A stretch of 64,000 nt of DNA, taken from assembly GCF_014636775.1 (NCBI RefSeq), contig NZ_BMEQ01000018.1:1-64000 (forward strand), given 5' to 3'. This DNA comes from Kocuria dechangensis. GTDB lineage: Bacteria > Actinomycetota > Actinomycetes > Actinomycetales > Micrococcaceae. Shown piece by piece: positions 1 through 7,656 of this stretch (positions are counted from its first letter, which is position 1; each line of letters starts with the position of its first letter). The position numbers and the translations under genes are program-made. The notes under the pieces were generated by a model, which searched no databases, was not told where the DNA came from, and saw only the letters and a list, made by a program, of their open reading frames with translations.

Positions 1-510
1 AGAAGCGGTCCGAACCCATCCGTCTGGCCGACGCCGCTTGACACCATACGACCGTGGGATATCTATGTGCGGGTCGGCGGCATGGGGGAGGGCCCGGCGC
101 TCAGGCCGTCTTCGCCATCGCCAACCCGTCCTGCAGCGACCCGACGTTCTCTCCCTCCGGTGACGATCCCGGTCGAGGCCAGCCGGGCCATCTCCGGGTA
201 GTCCTCCTGCGGGTGGCCGATGCCGGTGAACGGGGAGCGGGCGACGCCCAGGGCCGCGCCGATGTCCAGGCGCCGGCCGTCGGCGAACTGGACAGCCGTG
301 CTCACCAAGCGCTGCTCGAGCTGCGCAGGGGCGGCGGCTGGGTTCTGCTCGCGCAGCAGCGCCGGCCACGTGAAGCGCTGAGAATGGCCCCCCTCGGCCC
401 CCGTGTTTTCGGGGATTCATGGCGCTCGTAGCCAGGGGCACGGGGTGCGGGGGCTCAGCTGATGCGGATCGACTGAGCCCAGTGCGCCGGATGGTGTCTC
501 CAGGGGCGGG
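1..510. other. left edge without a convincing gene; possible decayed coding remnant on the minus strand
   Basis: No well-supported gene is seen. On the minus strand a frame stays open from about 420 down to 63 and would encode roughly 115 residues, including the stretches FTWPALLREQNP and ADGRRLDIGAALGVARS. The second stretch slightly resembles the end of a GGDEF-type domain, but no active-site motif is present and no Shine-Dalgarno site precedes a start. An in-frame TGA near 420 closes the upstream end. The overlapping plus-strand frame (54-431) has no family features. I read this as a remnant or as random open frame in GC-rich DNA. Confidence 0.25.
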
Positions 511-705
511 TCAGTGGCAGCAGCGTCGGCGGTGGTCGTGATGCCCGGCGGGGCCGCGACGCCCGCGGACCCATGCTCCGACACCCACACCGGCCAGAGC
601 CCAGACCGCACCGGCACCCACCCCGGCAAGCACGATCCAGAACGGTACGCGCAGCTGCTCCTCCAGAGCCGGCCGGGTCGGACTGGTCGTCGAGTTCTCC
701 GTCAT
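511..705 (-). CDS. small single-pass membrane protein, unknown function
   Basis: This 64-residue protein has a short polar N-terminus (about residues 1-18) and then one hydrophobic segment (about 19-45, rich in Val, Ala and Gly) that would span the membrane once. The tail is basic and His-rich. It starts 39 bases after the stop of the upstream minus-strand frame at 745 and could be co-transcribed with it. I recognise no family. The His/Arg-rich tail (HHDHRRRCCH) is curious and could be translation of decayed DNA. It is real only if the upstream unit is still expressed. Confidence 0.35.
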   Translation of the reverse strand: MTENSTTSPTRPALEEQLRVPFWIVLAGVGAGAVWALAGVGVGAWVRGRRGPAGHHDHRRRCCH

Positions 706-744
706 GGCGACAGCATGGCACGAGGGGCGTGGGCTACGGCAGGG

Positions 745-1248
745 TCATCTCGGCTTCGGCTTCGGGTCAGGGGCCGAGGGGAAGATGCGGGCGATGTCGA
801 CCGTCACCGCAGCCGGCATCTGGTGGCTGTCCAGGCGTACCTCGTAGGTGAGGTCCCGTACGCCGTTGGTGACCTGGATGCGGGCGATCAGCCCCTCCCG
901 ATGCACAGCCACCAGCCGGAGGGCGGGGTCGGCGTGGGAGAGGTCCGGGAGGTAGGCGCCCAGGTCGTCCAGGAGCTCACTCCAGAGCTGTTGCGGGTCC
1001 GGTGCCTCCGGATAGGTTTCCGGGTCCTCGGTCACAGGCGGGGTGACCGGACCGGCGAGCCGAGCCAGTAGTTGCGCAATGCGAGTCCGCCCCGCGGTCA
1101 ACGGAATCGTCGCAGGCGGACCCGTCATGCACTGCACGCGGGCGGTCTCATCGGCCATCGTGACGCCGGTGACGAGGCCCTGCGGCTGCGCCCGTTCCAC
1201 CGCGGACAGCTCGTGGAGAAAGGTGCCACTGGCGCTGGTCACGTCCAT
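745..1248 (-). CDS. hypothetical protein; 3' part of a chimeric open frame
   Basis: The frame encodes about 167 residues from an internal ATG at 1248 and ends in a run of Lys-Pro repeats. The sequence is soluble in character and I do not recognise a family. It is continuous, without a stop, with the PhnD-like remnant at 1315-1653 through about 22 Arg-rich residues, so the 302-codon frame looks like a chance fusion of two unrelated pieces. Just before the ATG lies TATCGT, six bases away, which could be a -10 box for a leaderless transcript. There is no Shine-Dalgarno site. The true start is uncertain and a longer ancestral protein may have been truncated. Confidence 0.4.
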   Translation of the reverse strand: MDVTSASGTFLHELSAVERAQPQGLVTGVTMADETARVQCMTGPPATIPLTAGRTRIAQLLARLAGPVTPPVTEDPETYPEAPDPQQLWSELLDDLGAYLPDLSHADPALRLVAVHREGLIARIQVTNGVRDLTYEVRLDSHQMPAAVTVDIARIFPSAPDPKPKPR

Positions 1249-1314
1249 CCGGTAACGATAGCGGCGGTCGCGGTGGCCTCGGGCCGTTCTCCGACGTGCT
1301 CGGGCGGCCTGGGC

Positions 1315-1653
1315 GGAGACGCTGGAGGACTCGTTGCCGAAGGTCAACCGGGAGCCCTCCAGCCCCGACAGGCCGGTGACGTCTTCGATCGGCTCCATCC
1401 CGGCATCGCGATGGGCGATGAAGACGCTGCGGAAGCGTTCGTCGATGTCTCGCTGCGCCAGCACGCTTGCCCCCTCGGTGCGCAACCTGGCCTGTACCCG
1501 GGCCAGGCCCCCATAGAAGACCAGGTCCAGGTCACCGGTGCCGAACAGGCTCACCGAAGCCGCGTTGTCACTGACCGGGACATACTCCACCGCGAGGTCG
1601 AGCTCCTCGGTCAGGTACGCCGCCATTGTCTCCCCAGACTCGCCTGTTTGCAT
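1315..1653 (-). pseudogene. PhnD-like phosphate/phosphonate ABC transporter binding-protein fragment
   Basis: About 113 residues match the middle of PhnD-family periplasmic binding proteins. Visible blocks are YLTEELDLAVEYVPVSDNAA, GTGDLDLVFYGG, AQRDIDERFRSVFIA and LTFGNESS. In intact proteins the last block is followed by a Ser/Thr-rich ligand loop and about 130 more residues; here it runs into an unrelated Arg-rich tail. The N-terminal lipoprotein signal and first strand are also missing, and an in-frame TGA lies just upstream of the ATG. Both ends are lost, so the gene cannot make a working binding protein. No phnC or phnE partner is present in the window. Confidence 0.7.
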
Positions 1654-1836
1654 TCGTCATGCCAGGGCCACTGTGGGGACGAGCCGTGGGGCGCCACGGC
1701 CGCCGACCGTCGCCCGGGATGCGCCAGAGCCGGCACGGTGCCGCCGACCAGAGGTTTCACCGGGACGCTGCTGTCGCGTCCTGGCCGGGCCTGCGGGCGA
1801 CCAGCCGGGTGGATCCGGCCACGGTACGGCGCGTGG

Positions 1837-1859
1837 CCCCAGCGCCTGGTGCGCTGGGG
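1837..1859. terminator. hairpin terminator of the DUF4193 gene
   Basis: Arms CCCCAGCGC and GCGCTGGGG (nine perfect base pairs) enclose the loop CTGGT. It lies 27 bases past the stop codon of the minus-strand DUF4193 gene. There is no T-tract, as is usual in very GC-rich actinobacteria. Confidence 0.55.
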
Positions 1860-1886
1860 GCGTGCGCCGGCTGCCGATCTCGGGTG

Positions 1887-2195
1887 TCAGCCCTCGCAGT
1901 CGGTGCAGTACGTCATGTCGCCCTTCTGGCGGGCGAGCTGGGAGCGGTGGCGGACCAGGAAGCAGGAGGCGCAGGTGAACTCGTCCTGCTGCTCCGGGAT
2001 GACCGCCACGGTGAGCTCCTCGTGGGAGAGGTCGGCCCCGGGGAGGTCGATGCCCTCGGCGGTGTCGGCGTCCTCCAGGTCGATCCCCGGCGCGCGGGTG
2101 GCGGTGTTGGTCCGTGCCCTCAGCGCCTCGAGGGACTCGTTGGCCGGTTCGTCCTCGGCGCGGGTGCGCGGGGCGTCGTAGTCGGTGGTGGCCAT
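1887..2195 (-). CDS. DUF4193 family actinobacterial protein
   Basis: This 102-residue protein matches the DUF4193 family of actinobacteria: an N-terminal MATTDYDAPR, a middle ELPGADLS-like block (here IDLPGADLSHEELTVAV) and a C-terminal pair of cysteine motifs, CASC and CTDC, that could bind zinc. The start is placed at 2195 because the family begins with MAT-DYDAPR and AGGAG lies 13 bases upstream. A longer frame starting at 2246 adds 17 Pro-rich residues not expected in the family. In other actinobacteria these proteins are small, acidic and of unknown role. The gene stands alone, with a hairpin terminator downstream. Confidence 0.85.
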   Translation of the reverse strand: MATTDYDAPRTRAEDEPANESLEALRARTNTATRAPGIDLEDADTAEGIDLPGADLSHEELTVAVIPEQQDEFTCASCFLVRHRSQLARQKGDMTYCTDCEG

Positions 2196-2460
2196 GGTGG
2201 GGTGCGCGCTCCTGGGTAAGTGGGGAGGTGGCTTGCACGGCCTCAACGCGGCCGGTCATCCGGGTATTCCAGGTCCCAGCCGCGGTCGTCGTCCGCGCCC
2301 AGGGCAGCGGGGGAGCCGAGGGCGCTCGATCCATGCTGGACCGCCTCGAGCGCCAAGGCGCCGGGGACCCCGGTGCAGGGCAGAGCGGCGGGGACGGGCC
2401 GCCGTGACCGGCGAAGGCCCCGCCCCCACGGTGGAGAGCCAGGCCCTGGACCGTGCCGGG

Positions 2461-2925
2461 TCAGACGAGTCCGAGCTGCTGGGCCATGCCCACCATGTCG
2501 AGGTAGCGGTGCTCCAGGTCGTTCGTCCCGCCCTCGCCCCGGCGGGTGAAGACGGCCATGGGCACGGACACGCGTCTCCCGGTGGGCGGGACCTGACCGG
2601 AGGGGGTGGTCAGCGGTCCGGTGTGGGTGCCCACGAACAGGAGCCGCATCGCAGCCGTGGAGCCCTCCACGACCAGCTCCTCCAGCTCCACCATCATGTC
2701 CGGCATCGCGGTCCTCCACTGCTGGGCGTCCTGCTGGATGGCGGCCCTGCCGCGCAGCGGCTCCGGGCTGGCCGGGGTGTAGACGATGGCGTCCTGGCTG
2801 TAGAGCGCGGCGAAGGCCGCGGGATCGTGGGCGTTGAGGGCCGCGAGGGCCCGCTCGACCTCTTCCCTGCGGTCCCCGCCCTCGCCGGGCACGGGTCCGA
2901 CGACGGACGCGTGGGTATCGCTCAT
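2461..2925 (-). CDS. SnoaL-like (NTF2-fold) polyketide-cyclase family protein
   Basis: The 154 residues have the layout of SnoaL/NTF2-like proteins: a first helix with ALAALNAHDPAAFAALY, then DAIVYTP, RGRAAIQQD, and strands ending in SVPMAVFTRRGE and HRYLDMVGMAQQLGLV. Such proteins form a cone-shaped alpha+beta barrel around a small hydrophobic pocket and act as cyclases, isomerases or ligand binders. No specific substrate can be read from the sequence. A truncated paralogue lies upstream at 3124-3297, separated by about 200 bases, so this locus once held a tandem pair. The gene appears monocistronic. Confidence 0.8.
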   Translation of the reverse strand: MSDTHASVVGPVPGEGGDRREEVERALAALNAHDPAAFAALYSQDAIVYTPASPEPLRGRAAIQQDAQQWRTAMPDMMVELEELVVEGSTAAMRLLFVGTHTGPLTTPSGQVPPTGRRVSVPMAVFTRRGEGGTNDLEHRYLDMVGMAQQLGLV

Positions 2926-3123
2926 GGTGGTCTCCGCTCCTGTGGGTCCGGCCCCGTCCCTCGCGGCAGGGCCGGCCCCCGACGGTAGCCAGCGGCCCGT
3001 GAGGGAACCAAGGGTTCCGGCCGGATCGTTCCAGGTCCGTGATCCGGGGCGGCTTCATGACGCTGGCGCGGCGGCGTGGGCGCCCCGGCACCGGGCGGTG
3101 GTGGCCGGGTCGATCGTCGCCCG

Positions 3124-3297
3124 TCAGGCCATGCCGAGCTGGCGGAAGAGGCCGGCCACGTCGAAGTAGCGACGCTCCTCGACGATCCGGCCCGAGTCGT
3201 CGAAGCGGCTGAAGACGGCCAGGGGCAGGCGCAGCACCCGTCCGGTGGGCGGCAGTTGGCCCCCGTCGAGCGTGCCGACCGGGCCCCTGGGGCCGCT
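3124..3297 (-). pseudogene. truncated SnoaL-like protein, C-terminal fragment
   Basis: The minus-strand frame encodes GQLPPTGR, LPLAVFSRFDDSGRIVEERR and YFDVAGLFRQLGMA. It aligns over about 53 residues with the end of the SnoaL-like protein at 2461-2925 (GQVPPTGR, VPMAVFTRR, YLDMVGMAQQLGLV). Homology stops at about 3290, next to the stop codon of the amidase gene at 3297. The N-terminal two thirds are absent: the same DNA encodes the amidase C-terminus in another frame. I infer that a recombination event brought the amidase gene in and cut off this copy. It has no start signal of its own. Confidence 0.7.
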
Positions 3298-4766
3298 CAG
3301 CGCGGGTCGATCGGCGTGAACGTCCCGGCGCGCGCCTCGATGACGGTCGCCGCCTCGAGCAGCGTCTCCTCGTCGAAGCGCCGGCCGAGCAGCTGCACCC
3401 CGGTCGGCAGGCCCCCGGCCACGCCGGTGGGCACCGACATGGCCGGGAACCCGAGGACGGGGATCGCCATCATCGACGCCTGGGCGGCCATGACCTGGCG
3501 CATCCGCTCCACGCTCGCGATGTCGGCGTTCTGCTCGAAGGCCTGCTCGGCCGAGACCGGCAGGACGATCAGCGGGTAGGTCTCGAGGATCTCGCCGAGC
3601 CGGCGGATGAGCGTGCCCCGGCGGGCGTATCCGGCGATGAACTGCTCCAGCGTCGGCTTCTCGCCCCACCAGTCGGCCGCGACGGCGTAGTAGTGCTCGG
3701 CGGCCTTCTTCATCCCCGCGTCGCCGACCTCCTCGACCATGGGCATGGCGAGGCGGAACTCCTCCATGCACAGCAGGTACCACAGCCGGTAGGCCTCCGC
3801 CAGGACGGGCAGCTCGATCTCCTCCACGACACAGCCGACGTCGCGCAGGTAGCCGGCGGCCTGGTCCAGGGAGGCGTTCACCTCCGCGGTGGGGGCGGCC
3901 ACCCCGAGGTCACGGACCAGGCCCACCCGCAGGGGCCGGTCGGGACGTGCGGCAGCCTGTGCCCCGGGGACGAAGGCAGGGTCCCGGTGGCTGAAGTCGT
4001 TGAGCGCCCGCATCGCCAGCCGGATGTCGGCGACGCTGCGGGCGAGCGGCCCCTGAACGAGCATGGTCTGCACCGACAGCGAGGCGTCGACGTCGTCGGG
4101 GTGGTAGGTCTGGGCCACCCTCCCGACGGTGGGCCGCAGGCCGACCACGCCGCAGGCGTAGGCGGGGTAGCGCACCGAGCCGCCGATGTCGTTGCCGCCG
4201 GCGATCGGCACCATGCCCGAGGCCACGGCCGAGCTCGCCCCGCCGCTGGAGCCGCCCGGGGTGCGGGAGGCGTCCCACGGGTTGAGGGTGCTCCCGTGCA
4301 GGTCGTTGTTGGTGAACCAGCGGTAGGCGAAGGCCGGGGAGTTGCTCCGGCCCATCAGCACGGCCCCGGCGCGGCGCAGGCTGGCGACATGGGGGCTGTC
4401 CTCGTTGGCCATCGCGTCCTGGAACGCGGACACGCCCTGGGTGGTGGCGTAGCCGGCCTGGTCGGAGTTCACCTTGATCGACACCGGCACCCCGTGGAGG
4501 GGCCCGAGCTCCTCGCCGGCGGAGCGCCGGCGGTCCGCGTCGTCGGCCAGGGACAGCGCCTCCTCGGGCCGGACCTCCACCAGGGCGTTGAGCTGCGGGT
4601 TGACCTCCTCGATCCGTCCCAGGCAGCTCTCGACGACCTCGCGGCTGGAGACCAGCCCCGTGGCCACGGAGTGCGCCATCTCCGTCGCGCTCCAGCGCCA
4701 CAGCTCGTCGGGGAGGCTCGGGGAGCCGAGGGTCGTCGAGCTCGGCATGGGGTGGGCAGCGTTCAC
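3297..4766 (-). CDS. amidase signature family hydrolase
   Basis: This 489-residue enzyme belongs to the amidase signature family, which hydrolyses carboxamides or aryl amides with a Ser-cisSer-Lys triad. The lysine lies in HGVPVSIKVN (about residue 98), the cis-serine in TPGGSSGGASSA (about 174) and the nucleophilic serine in GGNDIGGSVRYPA (about 197). The C-terminal PTGVQLLGRRFDEETLL is also typical, and the length is normal. The start is the GTG at 4766, preceded by AGGAG six bases away; the longer ATG frame from 4856 runs through the operator region. The substrate is unknown. Two inverted repeats upstream (4803-4848) suggest control by a dimeric repressor. The 3' end abuts a truncated SnoaL gene. 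Confidence 0.88.
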   Translation of the reverse strand: MNAAHPMPSSTTLGSPSLPDELWRWSATEMAHSVATGLVSSREVVESCLGRIEEVNPQLNALVEVRPEEALSLADDADRRRSAGEELGPLHGVPVSIKVNSDQAGYATTQGVSAFQDAMANEDSPHVASLRRAGAVLMGRSNSPAFAYRWFTNNDLHGSTLNPWDASRTPGGSSGGASSAVASGMVPIAGGNDIGGSVRYPAYACGVVGLRPTVGRVAQTYHPDDVDASLSVQTMLVQGPLARSVADIRLAMRALNDFSHRDPAFVPGAQAAARPDRPLRVGLVRDLGVAAPTAEVNASLDQAAGYLRDVGCVVEEIELPVLAEAYRLWYLLCMEEFRLAMPMVEEVGDAGMKKAAEHYYAVAADWWGEKPTLEQFIAGYARRGTLIRRLGEILETYPLIVLPVSAEQAFEQNADIASVERMRQVMAAQASMMAIPVLGFPAMSVPTGVAGGLPTGVQLLGRRFDEETLLEAATVIEARAGTFTPIDPR

Positions 4767-4802
4767 GGTGGATCTCCTCGAGGGGGTGCGGGGCGTCCGG
4801 TG

Positions 4803-4848
4803 GCGACATGCGTGAGCTAGGTCACGCAATGTCGCACTGACGTCAGTG
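4803..4848. promoter_or_regulatory. paired palindromes upstream of the amidase gene, candidate operator
   Basis: Two inverted repeats sit 37-82 bases upstream of the amidase GTG. The first has arms GCGACATGCGTGA (4803-4815) and TCACGCAATGTCGC (4822-4835), identical except for one extra A, around GCTAGG. The second, CACTGACGTCAGTG (4835-4848), is a perfect 14-bp palindrome. Perfect palindromes of this size are typical of TetR-like or similar dimeric repressors; no such regulator gene lies next to it. The remainder of the gap (4849-5054) holds nothing recognisable. Confidence 0.5.
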
Positions 4849-5054
4849 AATCGCACTGTCTGGCCCGGATCAATAGGCGACTATGACAAGAAGCAATCTC
4901 ATTCATCGCTGTCGGATATCAGTGCGGGGAAATGCCCGCGGTGCGTGGCTCCGTTCCAGCTCGAGGCCGCCCGTGGCGTTCCGCTCCGGCTCCCAGCTCC
5001 GCCCTCCACGAGGTCCGGCCGGAGGCCTTTGCGGGGACGCCCGGCCGCGCGGCG

Positions 5055-5720
5055 CTACCGTCCCACGGGCCCGTAGCGGTGCTCCGGGCGGCCGGTGGTG
5101 CCGTAGCGCAGCTGGATCTCCACGGCCCCGTCGTCGGCCAGGGCGGAGAGGTAGCGCTGCGCCGTGGCGCGGGAGATGCCCACCGCCTGGGCGATCTCGG
5201 CCGCGGAGCGCGGCTCGCCGGGCACGAGGGCCGCGAGCACCGCCGACTCCGTCGCGGAGCGGGCGCGCTCGCCGCCGGCGGGGGCGTCGCCCGTGCGCAG
5301 GGCGTTGAGCGCGCGGTCCACGCCCTCCTGGGTCAGGGCGGTCCGGTCCGCGAGCAGCCGGCGGTAGCGCGCGTAGGCGCGCAGCGTGCGGGCCAGCTGC
5401 TCGCCGGTGAACGGCTTGATGAGGTAGCCCAGGGCGCCGCGCCGCACGGCGGCCCGCACGGCGGCGGGGTCGGCGGCCGCGGTGAGCATCACGGCGTCGA
5501 CGTCGAGGGTGCGGAGCAGGTCCAGGCCGAGGGCGTCGGGCAGGTAGACGTCCAGCAGTACGAGGTCCGGGCGGTGCGTGTGCACGGCCCGGCGGGCCTG
5601 CTCGGCGGTGCCGACCGGGGGCAGGGCCCGGAACCCGGGCACCGCGTCGACGTACCCGGCGTGCAGCCGGCCCACGTGGAAGTCGTCGTCGACCACGAGG
5701 ACCACCAGGTCGTCGCTCAT
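5055..5720 (-). CDS. DcuR/CitB-type response regulator
   Basis: The 221-residue regulator has a receiver domain (residues 1-120) with the acidic pocket VVDDD, phospho-acceptor Asp57 in LVLLDVYLP, Thr in VMLTAA and the conserved Lys in YLIKPF. A helix-turn-helix follows at about 175-200 (AAEIAQAVGISRATAQRYLSAL). This layout is that of the CitB/DcuR subgroup, which activates genes for uptake and use of C4-dicarboxylates or citrate. The ATG at 5720 overlaps the TGA of the kinase gene (ATGA), so both are made from one mRNA. A carboxylate carrier gene 4 kb away is a plausible target. Confidence 0.88.
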   Translation of the reverse strand: MSDDLVVLVVDDDFHVGRLHAGYVDAVPGFRALPPVGTAEQARRAVHTHRPDLVLLDVYLPDALGLDLLRTLDVDAVMLTAAADPAAVRAAVRRGALGYLIKPFTGEQLARTLRAYARYRRLLADRTALTQEGVDRALNALRTGDAPAGGERARSATESAVLAALVPGEPRSAAEIAQAVGISRATAQRYLSALADDGAVEIQLRYGTTGRPEHRYGPVGR

Positions 5721-7510
5721 GCCTCTCCTCCTGAAAGCTCTCGCACGTCCGCCCCGGGCCGGTCGTCGCGGGGCGCGCCGTCGTCGGCGGTGCGCTCGGC
5801 CACCGTACCGGGCAGGCGGGCGCAGAACACGGCGCCCGGTCCGCCGGGGCGGCCGGGGTCCGCCACCCACACGTCCCCGCCGCGGCGCCGGGCGAGCTCG
5901 CGGCTCAGGGACAGGCCGAAGCCCTGCCCGTGCGCGTCCGGCAGGGAGGCGGGCACGGCCCCGAGGGGGCCGCCGGCGGTGGACCAGCCCTGGGCGAAGA
6001 TGCGCTCGGCGTCCGCGGCGGGCAGCCCGTCCCCGGAGTCGGCGACGACGACGTGCAGCGTCCCGCCGTCGCCCGTCCACTCGTCCAGCAGCTCGACCTC
6101 GACCCACCGCTCCTCGTCGGCGCCCTGGACGGCCGCGCGCACGGCGTTGTCCACCAGGTTGCCGAGGACGGTCGTGACGTCCTGGGGGTCGGTGACGGCG
6201 CCGCGGATCAGGGTGTCGGCGCCGATCCGCAGGGTCACCCCGCGCTCGGCGGCCTCGACGCTCTTGGCGCCGAGGAACGCCTGGAGGTAGGGGTCGCGCA
6301 GCAGCTCGGCCTGCTCGGCGGGGTAGGTGAGGGGGCCGGTGGCGGTGACCTCGGCGACGTAGCGGCGGGCCTCCTCGGCGTCGCCGATGCCCAGCAGCCC
6401 GGAGATGGTGTGCAGGCGGTTGGCGAACTCGTGCCGCTGGGCGCGCAGGGCGGTGGTGAGGGCGCCCACGGCGTCGAGCTGGCGGGTCAGGGACTGCAGC
6501 TCGGTGCGGTCGCGGACCAGCACCACCCAGCCGAGCTCGGGCACGCCCGTCCCCGTGGGCCGGACCGTCCGGGCGGAGACGATGAGCACGCGCGGCCCGA
6601 CGACGAGCTCGAGCGCGGGGGACTCCGGGGCGGCCTGGGCCAGCAGCGCGGGGAAGGGGACGGGCAGGCCGGCCTCCGCCAGGGGCGTGCCCACCAGTGC
6701 GGTGGGGTCCGCCACGCCCAGCAGGCGCCCGGCCTCGCGGTTGAACACGGTGATCCGGTGGTCGGCGGAGACGCCGATCACGCCCTCGTCGACCCCGCGC
6801 AGCACCGCCTCCTGGTCCTGGGCGAGCGTGGCGATCTCCTCGGGCTCCAGCCCCAGGGTGAGGCGCTTGAGGCGGCGGGCGATCGCCGTGGAGGCGGCCG
6901 CGCCGATCCCCAGCGCGCCGAGGGCGGTGGCGGCCACGGGGGTGATGTCCTCGCGCAGGCTGGCCAGCACGTCGTCGCGGGAGATGCCCACGCTGACCTC
7001 GCCGACCACCTCGGTGTCCGAGCCGGGGGCGTAGACGGGGACCTTGGCGCGGGCGGAGTGGCCCAGCGTGCCGCGCTCCTGACTGGTCTCCTCCCGCCCG
7101 GCCAGCGCCGCGCTGGGGTCGGTGCTGACGCGCCTGCCCAGCAGCTCCGGGTTCGGGTGGCTCAGCCGCAGCCCCTCGTCGTCGGTGACGACGACGAACA
7201 GCGACTGCGTGCGGCGCCGGACCTCCTCGGCGGAGGACTGCAGGGGACCGGCGGCCAGGACCTCGGGGTCCAGGTCGGCAGGGCCGGCGTCCTTGAGGGC
7301 GGCCGCGACGGCCCGGACGTCGGCCCCGGCGGCCACGGAGCGGGCGATGGACAGGGCCTGGTTCTGCGCGTCCCGGCCCAGGCGCTCGTAGGTCAGCCAG
7401 CCGTAGACGCCGCCGCAGAGGACGACGACGAGCGCCACCACGGCCAGGTGCAGCAGCGTCATCCGGGCCAGGAAGCCGGGGCGCTCGTGGCGCGCACCGG
7501 GTGCCGTCAC
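5717..7510 (-). CDS. DcuS/CitA-type sensor histidine kinase
   Basis: This 597-residue membrane kinase has one transmembrane helix near residues 17-38, an extracytoplasmic sensor domain, a second hydrophobic segment (TALGALGIGAAAS), a PAS domain (about 220-320) and a DcuS-like dimerisation helix with the phosphorylated His in AQRHEFANRLHTISGLLG. The ATPase domain carries the N box NLVDNAVRAA and G boxes DSGDGLP and GQGFGLSL. CitA/DcuS kinases bind citrate, malate or succinate outside the membrane. The GTG at 7510 is chosen because GGAGGAGA precedes it by five bases; a longer frame from 7567 lacks such a site. The ligand cannot be read from the sequence. Confidence 0.88.
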   Translation of the reverse strand: MTAPGARHERPGFLARMTLLHLAVVALVVVLCGGVYGWLTYERLGRDAQNQALSIARSVAAGADVRAVAAALKDAGPADLDPEVLAAGPLQSSAEEVRRRTQSLFVVVTDDEGLRLSHPNPELLGRRVSTDPSAALAGREETSQERGTLGHSARAKVPVYAPGSDTEVVGEVSVGISRDDVLASLREDITPVAATALGALGIGAAASTAIARRLKRLTLGLEPEEIATLAQDQEAVLRGVDEGVIGVSADHRITVFNREAGRLLGVADPTALVGTPLAEAGLPVPFPALLAQAAPESPALELVVGPRVLIVSARTVRPTGTGVPELGWVVLVRDRTELQSLTRQLDAVGALTTALRAQRHEFANRLHTISGLLGIGDAEEARRYVAEVTATGPLTYPAEQAELLRDPYLQAFLGAKSVEAAERGVTLRIGADTLIRGAVTDPQDVTTVLGNLVDNAVRAAVQGADEERWVEVELLDEWTGDGGTLHVVVADSGDGLPAADAERIFAQGWSTAGGPLGAVPASLPDAHGQGFGLSLSRELARRRGGDVWVADPGRPGGPGAVFCARLPGTVAERTADDGAPRDDRPGADVRELSGGEA

Positions 7511-7656
7511 TGTCTTCTCCTCCGGCGGGAACGTCCGTGCGCGGTGGCCGCGCGTGATCCCGACCACTCTACGACGTCCGGGCGTGGCGGGGCTCCGTCC
7601 CGGACGGCGGACCGGGTGGGCGGACCGGACGGGTGGCCGGGGCGAGCGGTCCGGGC

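Noticed and set aside
63-308. 81-residue minus-strand frame at the left edge as a gene
   Set aside because: Only weak resemblance to a GGDEF fragment, no active-site motif and no ribosome site; kept only as a possible remnant.
1657-2334. 225-codon minus-strand frame overlapping the DUF4193 gene
   Set aside because: Arg/Pro/Gly-rich shadow; the DUF4193 protein in another frame has its family motifs.
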